A stretch of 64,000 nt of DNA, taken from NCBI RefSeq assembly GCF_017696075.1, contig NZ_JAAORI010000002.1, positions 124,001-188,000 on the forward strand, in the 5' to 3' direction. Positions 1 to 10,935 of the stretch are shown here, one piece after another (the first letter of the stretch is position 1; each line of letters opens with the position of its first letter). This stretch comes from Prochlorococcus marinus XMU1411. Lineage in GTDB: Bacteria > Cyanobacteriota > Cyanobacteriia > PCC-6307 > Cyanobiaceae. A program made the translations under genes and the position numbers. Under the pieces are notes generated by a model. That model did no database searches. It was not told the origin of the DNA and worked only from the letters and a program-made list of their open reading frames with translations.

Positions 1-793
1 TCCCATCGATATTTTCCTCAATTATTAACTGGCAAATATCTTCAATATCTTTAAGACTTAAATCTGGCGCAATTTTTACAAATAATGGTGGACAATTAGG
101 TAAGTTTTTAATTTCTCTAAGAAGTTCTTTTAGAAGAATCGGATCTTGCAACTTTCTTAATCCTTCAGTATTTGGAGAACTTACGTTTATTGCTGCATAA
201 TCACAATATGGAATTAATAATTTTAGAGAAGTTAAATAATCATCTTTTGCATGAGATAAATCTGTAATTTTAGACTTGCCAAAATTTATCCCTAAACAAA
301 TATTCTTTCTATTTTTTTTAAACTCAATTCCTTGTTCTACAAAGTTTTTAACTAGATTTTCAGCACCATTGTTATTAAAACCCATTCTATTTAATGCTGC
401 TTCTTCCTCCGCTAATCTAAACAACCTTGGTTTAGGATTTCCATTCTGAGCAAATTTGGTTACTGTACCAAGTTCGGCAAATCCAAAACCAAAATCTTTC
501 CATACATTTGCAGCATTTCCATTTTTGTCAAAACCGGCAGCTAAACCAATTGGATTACAAAAATTTATACCACATATGCTCTGAGTTAACCTTTTATCAA
601 CTATAGAAAATTCTTCATTTATATTTTTTAAGATAGATGAAAATACAGGCCAATTATATTTTCTTGAACTGAATGATAAAAGGCTAAGAGATAAATTAGT
701 TAAGTATTCTGCATCAATTCCAGAGTCTCTTTTTAATACAGGGGTAATCAAGTTTTTATAAAGATTTTTAAATACCCCTTTTTGTTCATTCAT
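1..793 (-). CDS. pyrD: Dihydroorotate dehydrogenase (quinone), C-terminus cut by window start
   Basis: Class 2 dihydroorotate dehydrogenase, the membrane-associated flavoenzyme that oxidises dihydroorotate to orotate in UMP synthesis and passes electrons to quinone. Translating the minus strand from the ATG at 793 gives an open frame of 264 codons running off the window. It shows the N-terminal helical region of class 2 enzymes, the FMN-barrel start NPIGLAAGFDKNG, then FGFAELGTVT, NRMGFNNNGA and NVSSPNTEGLR, all family signatures. The C-terminal third is outside the window. The start lies 6 nt downstream of the rnhA stop on the same strand, so the two genes are probably co-transcribed. Identity is firm. 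Confidence 0.93.
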   Translation of the reverse strand, partial: MNEQKGVFKNLYKNLITPVLKRDSGIDAEYLTNLSLSLLSFSSRKYNWPVFSSILKNINEEFSIVDKRLTQSICGINFCNPIGLAAGFDKNGNAANVWKDFGFGFAELGTVTKFAQNGNPKPRLFRLAEEEAALNRMGFNNNGAENLVKNFVEQGIEFKKNRKNICLGINFGKSKITDLSHAKDDYLTSLKLLIPYCDYAAINVSSPNTEGLRKLQDPILLKELLREIKNLPNCPPLFVKIAPDLSLKDIEDICQLIIEENIDG

Positions 794-799
794 AAAAAA

Positions 800-1519
800 T
801 TAGGCTTCTTTTCTTTCTATTATCCAATATTTTTTATCTTTAGGAATCAATCTCCAATTACGCCATTCAAAAAGTGAATATAGTTTGATCTTTAAATGGT
901 TTTCTTCACCTAATAAAGTGCTTAGTTCTGGTGAAGTTAACAAATACTTTTTGTCGGCAAATTTTTGAATTAATTCATACCTTGAAAATAATTCCTGAAT
1001 TTCTGAAGGGGCATTTTTTTCAAAAAAGTCAGCTGAAGATTCTGACTCCTTTAATTTACTTTCTAAAGATATACCTTTGCTATAGTTAGTTGCGATTTTA
1101 TCAACTCTATCATTTTGTTTGTCACCACTATGACCCTTAACATATTCCATTACAAGGCCATTAATTCTTAATTGATCAATTTTTTGCCATAAATCAAGAT
1201 TTTGAACTGATTTTCCTGAGCTTGTTTTCCATCCATTTCTCTTCCAATTAGTAATCCATTTTGTATAACCTTCTATGACATATTTACTATCAGTTCTTAA
1301 TTTAAAGTTCTCCTTTAATTTATAGGTTTTTAATTTCTCAAGTGTTTTTATGGCCGCAGTGAGTTCCATTCTATTATTGGTAGTATTTTGCTCGGAACCA
1401 CCTATTTCTAATTCACTTTTGTCTGCAAAAATTATTAGTCCACCCCAACCACCTGGACCTGGATTACCACTGCAGGCTCCATCAGTTGCAGCTTCAATTG
1501 CAATACTATCAATATTCAT
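800..1519 (-). CDS. rnhA: Ribonuclease HI with C-terminal extension
   Basis: RNase H type 1, which cuts the RNA strand of RNA-DNA hybrids (primers, R-loops). The carboxylate set is intact: D13 (TDGACSGNPG), E52 (NNRMELTA), D77 (TDSKY) and D140 in GHSGDKQNDRVD, with H130. The protein is 239 aa against about 155 for the E. coli enzyme. Residues from about 150 on form an extra charged domain of about 90 aa that I cannot assign; similar extensions occur in cyanobacterial RNase H as far as I recall. It lies downstream of rplL and just upstream of pyrD on the same strand. Confidence 0.93.
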   Translation of the reverse strand: MNIDSIAIEAATDGACSGNPGPGGWGGLIIFADKSELEIGGSEQNTTNNRMELTAAIKTLEKLKTYKLKENFKLRTDSKYVIEGYTKWITNWKRNGWKTSSGKSVQNLDLWQKIDQLRINGLVMEYVKGHSGDKQNDRVDKIATNYSKGISLESKLKESESSADFFEKNAPSEIQELFSRYELIQKFADKKYLLTSPELSTLLGEENHLKIKLYSLFEWRNWRLIPKDKKYWIIERKEA

Positions 1520-1520
1520 A

Positions 1521-1560
1521 ATTTTTGAAGCCGATATAAAGTCTATCGGCTTGAAAAAAT
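1521..1560. repeat. Inverted repeat between rplL and rnhA
   Basis: A 9-bp perfect stem (aagccgata at 1528-1536 with tatcggctt at 1544-1552, 7-nt loop) is extended by an AT arm on each side after one mismatch. It fills the 47-nt gap between rplL and rnhA. On the minus strand, where both genes read, the 3' arm is followed by A residues and the rnhA start, not a U-run, so it is not a clear intrinsic terminator. It may be an RNA-processing or translation-dampening hairpin for rnhA. Confidence 0.5.
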
Positions 1561-1566
1561 ATTCTC

Positions 1567-1962
1567 TTACTTAAGTGTAACTTTACCGCCAGCTTCTTCA
1601 ATCTCTTTCTTTAAAGATTCGGCATCTGCTTTAGCAATTCCTTCTTTTACTGTTTTTGGTGCAGATTCAACAAGTGCTTTTGCATCGCCAAGACCTAGAC
1701 CAGTTGCATTTCTTACAACCTTAAGTACTTTGATTTTTGCAGCTGCATCAAAGCTTTCGAGAACTACATCAAATTCAGTTTTTTCCTCAGCAGAGCCACC
1801 ATCTGCGTCACCGCCAGCTGCGCCAGGAGCTGCCATAACTACACCTGCAGAAGCTGCAGCAGATACACCAAAAGCCTCTTCAATTTGCTTTACAAGCTCA
1901 GATGCTTCTAAAAGTGATAGAGATTTTAATGATTCAAGAATTTCTTCGGTTTTTGCGGACAT
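1567..1962 (-). CDS. rplL: Ribosomal protein L7/L12
   Basis: Stalk protein of the 50S subunit that recruits translational GTPases. At 131 aa it has the N-terminal dimerisation helices (about 1-33), an Ala/Gly-rich hinge (about 34-55, rich in AAPGAAGG-type residues) and the C-terminal factor-binding domain with [10 protein letters not shown] and [12 protein letters not shown]. It is the last ribosomal gene of the secE-nusG-rplKAJL cluster and starts 28 nt after rplJ. Confidence 0.98.
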   Translation of the reverse strand: MSAKTEEILESLKSLSLLEASELVKQIEEAFGVSAAASAGVVMAAPGAAGGDADGGSAEEKTEFDVVLESFDAAAKIKVLKVVRNATGLGLGDAKALVESAPKTVKEGIAKADAESLKKEIEEAGGKVTLK

Positions 1963-1990
1963 TTTCTTAAAAGTTAATTAGGTTTTGAAT

Positions 1991-2518
1991 TTAGGATTCT
2001 GATTTTTCAGAATGTTGTTTAAGTGATCTAGCAAGTCCAGAAGGTACTTCATTAATAGAGATCGCAATTTTTGTTGCAACGCCATTAAGAGCGCCAGCAA
2101 TTTTTGCCATCAATACTTCTTTAGATGGAAGACTTGCAATTTCTTTTATTTCAGAATCGCTAAGAAGTCTGCCTTCAAATAAAGCTCCTTTGGTCTCGGA
2201 TTTTTTGGTGTCTTTTTGAAAAGATTGGATTGCTTTTACAGCACCACCAACATCTTCTTTAATTAAGACAAAAGCATTTGTTCCGGTCAGTAAAGATTCA
2301 AGATCGTTCCAATTACTATCTCCATCAATAGCTTTGCGCATTAATGAATTTTTAGTAACTTTGCAGATGCCGTTAGTTGTTTGCAATCTAGATCGCAAAT
2401 CTGACATCTCTTTGATAGTTAAACCTTTATAGTCAAGAACTACAGCCATTTCCGAGTCGTCTAAAAGAGATTTAATCTCAGTAACGATTTTTTGCTTATT
2501 CTCTAGTGTTCGGCCCAT
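1991..2518 (-). CDS. rplJ: Ribosomal protein L10
   Basis: Base of the ribosomal stalk, binding 23S rRNA and L7/L12 dimers. The 175-aa product has the usual N-terminus ([12 protein letters not shown]), the core [21 protein letters not shown] and a helical C-terminal tail for L12 binding. A structured leader of about 190 nt separates it from rplA, as expected if L10-L12 represses its own translation. Confidence 0.98.
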   Translation of the reverse strand: MGRTLENKQKIVTEIKSLLDDSEMAVVLDYKGLTIKEMSDLRSRLQTTNGICKVTKNSLMRKAIDGDSNWNDLESLLTGTNAFVLIKEDVGGAVKAIQSFQKDTKKSETKGALFEGRLLSDSEIKEIASLPSKEVLMAKIAGALNGVATKIAISINEVPSGLARSLKQHSEKSES

Positions 2519-2524
2519 TGATGT

Positions 2525-2602
2525 TTTTTGGATCGTAATTTAGGGAGAGCAGGAAATGCGGCAAAGTTCTTTAAAAGAGGCCGCTTTTATTAGATCCAAA
2601 AA
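2525..2602 (-). promoter_or_regulatory. L10 autoregulatory mRNA leader of rplJ-rplL
   Basis: The gap between rplA and rplJ can fold, in the minus-strand transcript, into an outer 10-bp stem (tttttggatc at 2525-2534 paired with gatccaaaaa at 2593-2602) enclosing an inner stem (gcggc 2558-2562 with gccgc 2580-2584). The outer stem closes 6 nt before the rplJ ATG at 2518. L10 leaders that bind the L10-L12 complex are known from many bacteria. The pairing is seen here; assignment to that family is inferred from position and shape. Confidence 0.65.
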
Positions 2603-2691
2603 GAAATAATTTAAGACGAGTCCTCGGTAGGAATTAAAAATTTAGAAAAACTAAATCAACCTACTTTCTTTGGCCGTATTATTGCAATCTA

Positions 2692-2697
2692 ATTATA
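2692..2697 (-). promoter_or_regulatory. Possible -10 element for rplJL
   Basis: Reading the minus strand, a perfect TATAAT lies just after the rplA stop, at the head of the rplJ leader. A -35 element would fall inside the end of rplA and is not clear. If used, transcription would start near 2685 and include the whole L10 leader, giving rplJ-rplL a promoter separate from rplKA. Confidence 0.35.
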
Positions 2698-2707
2698 CTA
2701 CAAAGCG

Positions 2708-3415
2708 TTAACCTTCAGGTTGGTAATCTTGTACAGCATTTATGTCAACTTGAACTGAAGGCCCCATTGTTGAAGTTACATAAAAAGTTTTCCAATACTT
2801 TCCTTTAGCTCCACTTGGTTTATTTTTATCAATTGATTCTTGTAAGGTTTTTAAGTTATCAAATAGAGCCTCTTTTGTGAAACTTGCTTTTCCAAAGCGG
2901 ACATGAACGATACCAGCCTTATCTGCTCTAAATTCGAGCTTACCAGCTTTGAATTCTTTTATTGCATTAGCAATGTCATTAGTTACTGTCCCAGCTTTAG
3001 GATTAGGCATTAAACCTCTAGGTCCTAAAACTCTTCCTAATTTTGCAACCTTTGGCATCATATCTGGAGTTGCAATAAGTAGATCAAACTCCATATTTCC
3101 TTTGTTGATGCTTTCTACAAGATCTTCTTCGCCAAATAAATCTGCACCAGCAGCCTTAGCTTTCGACACATTCTCACCGCTTGTAATTACTGCAATTTTG
3201 ATACTTTGACCAGTACCATGTGGCAATGCAACAGTGGTCCTTAATTGTTGATCAGTATATTTTGGATCAATACCTAAACGTATATGTGCTTCAATAGTTT
3301 CATCAAATTTTGCATTAGCATTTTCCTTGATAATACTAAGAGCTTCAAGTGGTGCGTAAATGCGATCTTCTATCTTGGTTGATAGAGCCGCCATTCTTTT
3401 GGATAGTTTTTTCAT
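2708..3415 (-). CDS. rplA: Ribosomal protein L1
   Basis: L1 binds 23S rRNA and forms the mobile L1 stalk at the E site; in many bacteria it also represses its own operon. The 235-aa length is normal. Signatures: the N-terminal [17 protein letters not shown], and [19 protein letters not shown]. It lies 66 nt downstream of rplK in the ribosomal cluster. Confidence 0.98.
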   Translation of the reverse strand: MKKLSKRMAALSTKIEDRIYAPLEALSIIKENANAKFDETIEAHIRLGIDPKYTDQQLRTTVALPHGTGQSIKIAVITSGENVSKAKAAGADLFGEEDLVESINKGNMEFDLLIATPDMMPKVAKLGRVLGPRGLMPNPKAGTVTNDIANAIKEFKAGKLEFRADKAGIVHVRFGKASFTKEALFDNLKTLQESIDKNKPSGAKGKYWKTFYVTSTMGPSVQVDINAVQDYQPEG

Positions 3416-3481
3416 AATAATTTTGGGTGCAAACGGTTATTAACTAACCTCCCCTAAATAGTGAGCAATTTTGTCTTGAAC

Positions 3482-3907
3482 TCAATCAGTGATAGAGACG
3501 CCCATATTGCGAGCAGTACCCTCAATTACTTTCATTGCTGATTCAACACTAGAACAGTTTAGATCAGGAAGCTTAGTTTTGGCTATTTCTTCTAATTGAG
3601 CTTTACTTATATTCCCAACTGAGCCTTTTGCGGATTCTCCTGATCCTTTCTCTATACCAGCTGCTTTTGTTATTAAGACGGAAGCAGGCGGTGTTTTTGT
3701 GATAAAAGTAAAGCTTCTATCTTCAAAAACAGAAATCTCAACTGGAATTACAAAACCTGCTTTATCTTGTGTTCTTGCATTGTATTCTTTACAAAATGCC
3801 ATGATATTTACACCATGTTGTCCTAAAGCTGGCCCTACGGGGGGAGCAGGATTGGCTTTACCTGCTTGTAAAGCAAGCTTGATAACTGCAACAATTTTTT
3901 TTGCCAT
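3482..3907 (-). CDS. rplK: Ribosomal protein L11
   Basis: L11 binds the GTPase-associated region of 23S rRNA. The 141-aa product has the canonical N-terminal stretch [20 protein letters not shown], then [12 protein letters not shown], and ends in the RNA-binding domain with ARNMGVSI. It follows nusG after 67 nt on the same strand. Confidence 0.98.
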   Translation of the reverse strand: MAKKIVAVIKLALQAGKANPAPPVGPALGQHGVNIMAFCKEYNARTQDKAGFVIPVEISVFEDRSFTFITKTPPASVLITKAAGIEKGSGESAKGSVGNISKAQLEEIAKTKLPDLNCSSVESAMKVIEGTARNMGVSITD

Positions 3908-3974
3908 TAGATTTGAGAATTTAAGCTGAGGTAGAAAATCATTATTTTACTCGATAAACAAGAACAATTAGAAA

Positions 3975-4586
3975 TTAATTTTGTTTATTGATTTGGGAGA
4001 ACTCTAATTCTACAGGAGTCTCGCGCCCAAATATTGAAAGTAATGCTTTTAATTTATTTCTTTCTCCAGAAACTTCTATAACTTCTCCCTGGAAATCCTT
4101 GAATGGACCACTAGTTACTATAATTCTATCTTTTTCTTCTATATCTAACTTGACTACAGCTTTTTTCTCAGATGCGCGCTTAAAGATTCTATTAACTTCT
4201 TGTCTGGATAATGGTCGAGGTTTGATATGACCACGTGATCTTCCGCTACCTCTACCGTCTTCAGCACCAACAAAATTAATTACATTTGGAGTACTTTTTA
4301 CAGCCATCATTGTGTCTTCATCCAAAATCATTCTTACTAGGACGTAACCTGGGAAAACTTTTTCTTCAGTTGTTTGTCTACTTCCATCCTTTTTTAATTT
4401 AATTCCAGGAGTTTGAGGAATTTCAATTTCAATAATTCGATTATTAACTCCTAAAGTAACTGCTCTCTGTTCAAGAGTCGCTTTTACTTTTTTTTCACAG
4501 CTTGAAGCTACTTGAACTGCATACCATCTTGCGATGCTAGTGTTCGCTTTTGAAGAAGCAAGGTTTGTAGTCAATTCATTACTCAT
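3975..4586 (-). CDS. nusG: Transcription antitermination factor NusG
   Basis: RNA-polymerase-binding elongation factor that links transcription with Rho or ribosomes. At 203 aa it has an N-terminal NGN domain (ARWYAVQVASSCEKKV, FPGYVLVRM, TPNVINFVG) and a C-terminal KOW domain (VTSGPFKDFQGEVIEV). There is an N-terminal extension of about 20 residues before the NGN domain. It sits between secE and rplK in the conserved order. Confidence 0.97.
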   Translation of the reverse strand: MSNELTTNLASSKANTSIARWYAVQVASSCEKKVKATLEQRAVTLGVNNRIIEIEIPQTPGIKLKKDGSRQTTEEKVFPGYVLVRMILDEDTMMAVKSTPNVINFVGAEDGRGSGRSRGHIKPRPLSRQEVNRIFKRASEKKAVVKLDIEEKDRIIVTSGPFKDFQGEVIEVSGERNKLKALLSIFGRETPVELEFSQINKQN

Positions 4587-4639
4587 TTTTTTCTGGAAGC
4601 TTAATTAAGATCTTTATTAATGGATATTCGGGAGATAAT

Positions 4640-4882
4640 TCAACCAAAAATTTGCGAGGCTGCCCATCCATAGAATCTGCTGACAGATGCTATCGCTGCC
4701 GCAGAAAAGGATACCATAATTATAACCGCTACTGATTCGCTAAAAAGTTGTTGTTTATTTGGCCATACGACAAGTTTAAGCTCATCGTAGGTAGAGCTAA
4801 AAAAATTATTCTTTTTTTTAGGCTCTTCAATTTCAGTAGAATCTTTTTTAAGAGGTTCTTTATTAGTAGTAGGACTTGTCAC
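4640..4882 (-). CDS. secE: Preprotein translocase subunit SecE
   Basis: Small essential membrane subunit of the SecYEG channel. The 80-aa protein has a charged N-terminus, the SecE signature around ELKLVVWPNKQQLF and one hydrophobic segment (about 52-75). The start is GTG at 4882. It heads the secE-nusG-rpl cluster, 61 nt downstream of the clpB stop region on the same strand. Confidence 0.93.
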   Translation of the reverse strand: MTSPTTNKEPLKKDSTEIEEPKKKNNFFSSTYDELKLVVWPNKQQLFSESVAVIIMVSFSAAAIASVSRFYGWAASQIFG

Positions 4883-4943
4883 AAGATTTTTTGGAAATTA
4901 AGCTTTATGCTTTAGTTTTTATTTTAGCTTATTGATTTACTCC

Positions 4944-7700
4944 TCAGCTAGGTTTGAAAACGATCTCATCTTTTTTAGCAGGGTTAAGTTTAATTGTGAT
5001 ATTTTTTTTGTTTTTAAATTCATCCTCCAAAAGTTTTGCAGCCAAGGGATTTTCTATTTGTCTTCTAAGTTCCCTGCTAAGTGGCCTAGCACCATATTCA
5101 GGTTCGTAAGAATCGTTTGCAATTTTGTTGATAACTTTTTTGTCTATAGCGATATTTATTCTCTGCTCAAGTAGCAGGTTCTTTAAATCTTCTGTTTGTA
5201 GAATGATTATTTTTTGAAGTTCATCGATAGATAATGGATCAAACTTTACCACTTCGTCAATTCGATTTAAAAATTCAGGTCTAAAAATTGAAGACAATGC
5301 ATTACTAATTGAATCATCTAGAGTTTGTTGATCTTTTTCTAACTTTCCCTCACTTTTAGAAATCTTTTGTGAATACTCCAGTATAGATTTACCAGCTAGG
5401 TTACTTGTCATAATGATTACCGTATTTTTGAAATCTACGGTCCTTCCTTGAGAGTCCGTTAATCTTCCTTCATCCAAGACTTGCAAAAGGATATTAAATA
5501 CTTCTGCATGTGCTTTTTCTATCTCATCAAGAAGTATTACTGAATAGGGTTTACGTCTTACAGCTTCAGTTAATTGACCTCCCTCTTCATAACCAACATA
5601 ACCTGGAGGAGCTCCTAAAAGTCTTGCTACGGCATTTTTCTCCATATATTCACTCATATCTAATCTTAAAAGTGCGTCTTCTTCATCAAATAAAGCTGTT
5701 GCAAGAGATTTTGCTAATTCTGTTTTACCAACACCAGTAGGACCCATAAATAAAAAAGATCCAATAGGTCTTTTAGGACTTTTCATGCCAACTCGAGCTC
5801 TTCTAATTGCAGCAGAAACAGCTTCTATGGCTTTTTCTTGTCCAATAACTTTTTCACTTAGTTCTGTTTCTAGATTAATTAATTTCTTACGTTCATTTGA
5901 AACTACTTTAGAAATTGGAATACCTGTGATTTTTGATATAACATCTGCAATATCATCCGGTTCAACTTGATATTTAAAAGGGAAATTTCTATTTTTCTTT
6001 ATTTTATTAAAGTTATCTTCAACTTTTTGTATGTCATTCTCTATTTCACTTAACTCTTCTTCAAGCTTTTCTAAATAATCTAGATCATTTTCAATTTCGC
6101 GATTTGATATATCTTTAATTTGTTTGGTTAGCTTATCTTCTTCTTTCATTAAAAAAGATAATTCCACCATTTCTTCACGTAAATTGTTCCAATTTTCCAA
6201 AAGAACGTTCAATTTTGCCTCTGATTGTTGTCTATTATTCAATAGTTTTTCTTGAGCTTCGCTATTTTCTCCTTGCAAATTATTCAATTTTTCATCAATA
6301 GTATTAAGTTTCTTTTCTTGTTGGAGAATCATTTGAGGCATATTATTAGACTCGATTTTTAACTGTGCAGCTGCTTCATCAATTAAATCTATTGCACTAT
6401 CCGGGAGACATTTATCGCTGATGTATCTATCGGCTAATTTAGCAGAATAGTTTACAGCCTCTTCAGAAATTTTTATGCCATGATGTAATTCATATTTCTT
6501 TTTGATCCCTTGTAATATTTTTGCGCTTAATTCTACTGAAGGTTCATTAACAGCTATCTTTTGAAAGCAATTATTTAATGCCTGATCTTTTTCAATAGTT
6601 TCACGAAATTTCTCAGGTGTTGTTGTACCTATACATCTAAGTTCTCCTTCAGCTAGTAAAGGTTTTAAGATATTACTGATGTCGGTAGAAGATCTGTTAG
6701 AACTTAATATTGAGTGAATTTCATCAATAAATAGAATCATTCCTTGGTTTGGATTATTTAGTTCTTGCATTATTAAGCTTAGTCTTTCCTCTAGTTGACC
6801 TCTAAATTTGGTCCCAGAAACTAATGCACCTAAATCAAGTGAAATAATTTTTAAGTCCTTTAAAGTATCAGGAACTTTTTTGTCTACAATTAATTGAGCA
6901 AGTAATTTTGCAATTGAGGTTTTACCAACTCCAGGATTGCCAATAAGTATAGGGTTATTTTTGTTTCTTCTGCAGAGTACCCTCATTAAATTATTGATCT
7001 CATTTTCTCTTCCTAAAACGGGATCCAGTAAGCCTTTTTTAGCTGATTCTGTTAAATCTTTTCCATAAATTGAAAGAGCATTTTCATCTTTTCCAATTTG
7101 TTTTTTGGTTTCAATTTGAAGTTCACTTTTCGGTAATGGAACAATAGCTTTTTTCAATTTTTCTTCTTTAACTGAAGTTTCTTTCTCTGATTCAAAATTA
7201 GATTGATTATTTATTTCAATTACATTCCCATAATTAAATGAATCTTTTGATTGATTAATATTTGGGTAAAACTTTAATTCTTCCTCTAATTTTTCCATTG
7301 AAAGGTTTGCTTCCTCAAAAACATAATTTCCAATTCTTAAATCTCTTCCAAGAGCAATTAGTAAATGAGGGATTTCTATTAATCTCGATCCCCATTGAGT
7401 TTTTATCTGATTCGCGTTATCTAATAAAATTTCTAAATCTTCTCCGATAGTAAAAATATCTGACTCATTTATTGGTGTATCTTCTAAAAAATTTTCTGTT
7501 ATGTCTAAAACTGTATCTTGGTCGATTGATAATTTTTCAATGAAAGCAAAGAATTCACTTGATGAGAACAATGTATGAATTATGTGTTCAATATTAAATT
7601 CGCTATGATCCCATTTTTTTGCGGTTTCTTCCCCTAATAAGAGAAGGTTCCAACTGATATCGCTAAATAGTTCAGGACTGGATGTAAGGGTTTCTCTCAT
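4944..7700 (-). CDS. clpB: Divergent ClpB-type AAA+ disaggregase (second ClpB)
   Basis: Hsp100 ATPase of 918 aa. It has an N-terminal Clp_N-like region (1-145) that is weakly conserved, a linker, AAA-1 with Walker A GNPGVGKT (254-260) and Walker B ILFIDEIHS (322-330), a long coiled coil (about 450-575) as in ClpB, and AAA-2 with GPTGVGKT (653-660), the pore loop GYVGYEEGG and LDEIEKAH. The coiled coil and absence of an obvious ClpP loop favour ClpB over ClpC. Where ClpB normally has the paired arginine fingers of AAA-1 (ALERRFQ), this protein reads ALNNCFQ (374-380), so AAA-1 may not hydrolyse ATP in the usual way. Cyanobacteria often carry two ClpB; this looks like the non-canonical one. Confidence 0.85.
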   Translation of the reverse strand: MRETLTSSPELFSDISWNLLLLGEETAKKWDHSEFNIEHIIHTLFSSSEFFAFIEKLSIDQDTVLDITENFLEDTPINESDIFTIGEDLEILLDNANQIKTQWGSRLIEIPHLLIALGRDLRIGNYVFEEANLSMEKLEEELKFYPNINQSKDSFNYGNVIEINNQSNFESEKETSVKEEKLKKAIVPLPKSELQIETKKQIGKDENALSIYGKDLTESAKKGLLDPVLGRENEINNLMRVLCRRNKNNPILIGNPGVGKTSIAKLLAQLIVDKKVPDTLKDLKIISLDLGALVSGTKFRGQLEERLSLIMQELNNPNQGMILFIDEIHSILSSNRSSTDISNILKPLLAEGELRCIGTTTPEKFRETIEKDQALNNCFQKIAVNEPSVELSAKILQGIKKKYELHHGIKISEEAVNYSAKLADRYISDKCLPDSAIDLIDEAAAQLKIESNNMPQMILQQEKKLNTIDEKLNNLQGENSEAQEKLLNNRQQSEAKLNVLLENWNNLREEMVELSFLMKEEDKLTKQIKDISNREIENDLDYLEKLEEELSEIENDIQKVEDNFNKIKKNRNFPFKYQVEPDDIADVISKITGIPISKVVSNERKKLINLETELSEKVIGQEKAIEAVSAAIRRARVGMKSPKRPIGSFLFMGPTGVGKTELAKSLATALFDEEDALLRLDMSEYMEKNAVARLLGAPPGYVGYEEGGQLTEAVRRKPYSVILLDEIEKAHAEVFNILLQVLDEGRLTDSQGRTVDFKNTVIIMTSNLAGKSILEYSQKISKSEGKLEKDQQTLDDSISNALSSIFRPEFLNRIDEVVKFDPLSIDELQKIIILQTEDLKNLLLEQRINIAIDKKVINKIANDSYEPEYGARPLSRELRRQIENPLAAKLLEDEFKNKKNITIKLNPAKKDEIVFKPS

Positions 7701-9254
<1,554 letters not shown>

Positions 9255-9258
9255 TTTT

Positions 9259-10926
9259 TTATCGCTTAAGTTTTTCTAATCTTGAGCCTTTCCTCATACT
9301 TAATTGGCATTTTATCCAATCAATACTTATTGGTAGTGCAAAGAAAAGTGGCAACAATGCAAAATTATTTTGTTTATTGGTAACAAGTAAAGCAGATGCA
9401 ATTGATAAGCTGCCTATAAGAATTGAATGGCCTAAGGTTTTTTGAGCAGTAAACATTTTTTTGAATTGCCTATCAGACTCTCCCATTCTTATTTGTAATT
9501 GTAAATCGCCCTGCTCTAATCTTTCTAAACTTTCATCTATTCTTTTGGGAATTCCAACAGCTTTAGATCCTAGTTCACCTACTTGCCTTCCAAATTGGTT
9601 AATTAAATCGTTGGGAGTTTGATTATTTGAAGTCATAAGTTCTATTAAATAGGGCTTGGTAACTGATACAAGGTTAAACCCTGGATCAAGCATTCTACCA
9701 ACTCCTTCAAAAGTTGATAAAGCTCTCATCACAAAGATTAAATCTACTGGTAGTTGAAATGGTGTTTCATAAACAAGTTCGTATAAATCTCCAGATAATT
9801 TTTCAATAATATTTGGACTAAATGGTGGAGTTAAAGCTTCTTTAAGCATCAGTCTGACTAATCTTCTGACCGGTCCTACTTCAATATCTTTTGAAATTAG
9901 CCCAGCTTGTTGTAATTGACTAACAAGTGATGAGGCATCTCTTAATGCAGCAGCCTTAACCATCCCCCCTAATCTTGTTTGAAGATTATTTGAGATATTG
10001 CCCATCATTCCAAAATCATAAAAAATCAATTTACCTTCCCTTGAAACTGCTAGATTCCCTGGATGAGGATCTGCATGAAAAAAACCGTAATTTACTAATT
10101 GTTTTAAATAGCTTATGGCACCTATTTCTGCAGTTTTAGATAAATCAATTTCTTGTGATTGTAATTTTTCTAAATCGCTTATTTTTGTTCCTTCCAGATA
10201 ACTTAAACAAAGGACTTTTTCACTGCTCATATCCCAAATTACTTCAGGAACTTCAATATTTTCATCATCAAGAAATTGCTGTCTAAATCTTGCTGCATAT
10301 TGTGCTTCACAATTAAAATCAAGCTCCTTCATGAGAACTTTCCTACACTCCTTGGCAATCTCAACCCAGTTTCTACCTCGACTCCAATTCTTATTTTTCT
10401 GCAACAATCCTGCAATTTGCTGCATTATGCCCAAATCAATAATAAATAATTCTTTTAAATTGGGTCTTTGAACTTTAAATACTACTTTCTTACCATCTTT
10501 TAAAGTCGCCCTATGAACCTGGGCTAGTGATGCTGATCCAACCGGATCACCTTTTATTTGATCTATTTCATTAAACTTAGACCCTAGTTCTTTTCTTATA
10601 GTTTCTTCAACTTGCACAAATGAAAAATTAGGAACTTGATCCTGCAATTTAGATAATTCCTGTATCCATGTATTAGGAATTAAGTCAGGTCTCGCTGATA
10701 ATAATTGTCCAATTTTAATAAATGCTGAACCAAGCTTTATTAATTGATTAGTAAAACGCCTAGCTCTTTTAACTTGGACCCTACTTATTTCATTCTTCTT
10801 AGTTTGGAAAATTGTAAATCTAATATTATCTATCCACAAATTTATTAAAAGTGAAATCAGAGTTATCCAAATAAGAAAGGCCCTCTTCAATTTTTTTAAA
10901 CGATAATGAAGAATGTGAAAACTCAT
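9259..10926 (-). CDS. ABC1/UbiB family atypical kinase
   Basis: Member of the ABC1/ADCK/UbiB family; in cyanobacteria and chloroplasts these proteins are tied to prenylquinone or plastoglobule metabolism. Of 555 aa, the central kinase-like core shows LGSAFIKIGQLLSARPDL (the KxGQ motif), GSASLAQVHRA (the Ala-rich loop), VQRPNL, FFHADPHPGNLAV (catalytic loop) and FYDFGMMG. A hydrophobic segment lies near the N-terminus and another near 505-530. It follows the small coiled-coil gene at 11244 on the same strand. The exact substrate is unknown. Confidence 0.88.
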   Translation of the reverse strand: MSFHILHYRLKKLKRAFLIWITLISLLINLWIDNIRFTIFQTKKNEISRVQVKRARRFTNQLIKLGSAFIKIGQLLSARPDLIPNTWIQELSKLQDQVPNFSFVQVEETIRKELGSKFNEIDQIKGDPVGSASLAQVHRATLKDGKKVVFKVQRPNLKELFIIDLGIMQQIAGLLQKNKNWSRGRNWVEIAKECRKVLMKELDFNCEAQYAARFRQQFLDDENIEVPEVIWDMSSEKVLCLSYLEGTKISDLEKLQSQEIDLSKTAEIGAISYLKQLVNYGFFHADPHPGNLAVSREGKLIFYDFGMMGNISNNLQTRLGGMVKAAALRDASSLVSQLQQAGLISKDIEVGPVRRLVRLMLKEALTPPFSPNIIEKLSGDLYELVYETPFQLPVDLIFVMRALSTFEGVGRMLDPGFNLVSVTKPYLIELMTSNNQTPNDLINQFGRQVGELGSKAVGIPKRIDESLERLEQGDLQLQIRMGESDRQFKKMFTAQKTLGHSILIGSLSIASALLVTNKQNNFALLPLFFALPISIDWIKCQLSMRKGSRLEKLKR

Positions 10927-10935
10927 TTAATTTGA

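Noticed and set aside
1521-1560. rplL-rnhA inverted repeat as terminator
   Set aside because: No U-run follows the stem on the minus strand, where transcription runs; kept as an inverted repeat only.
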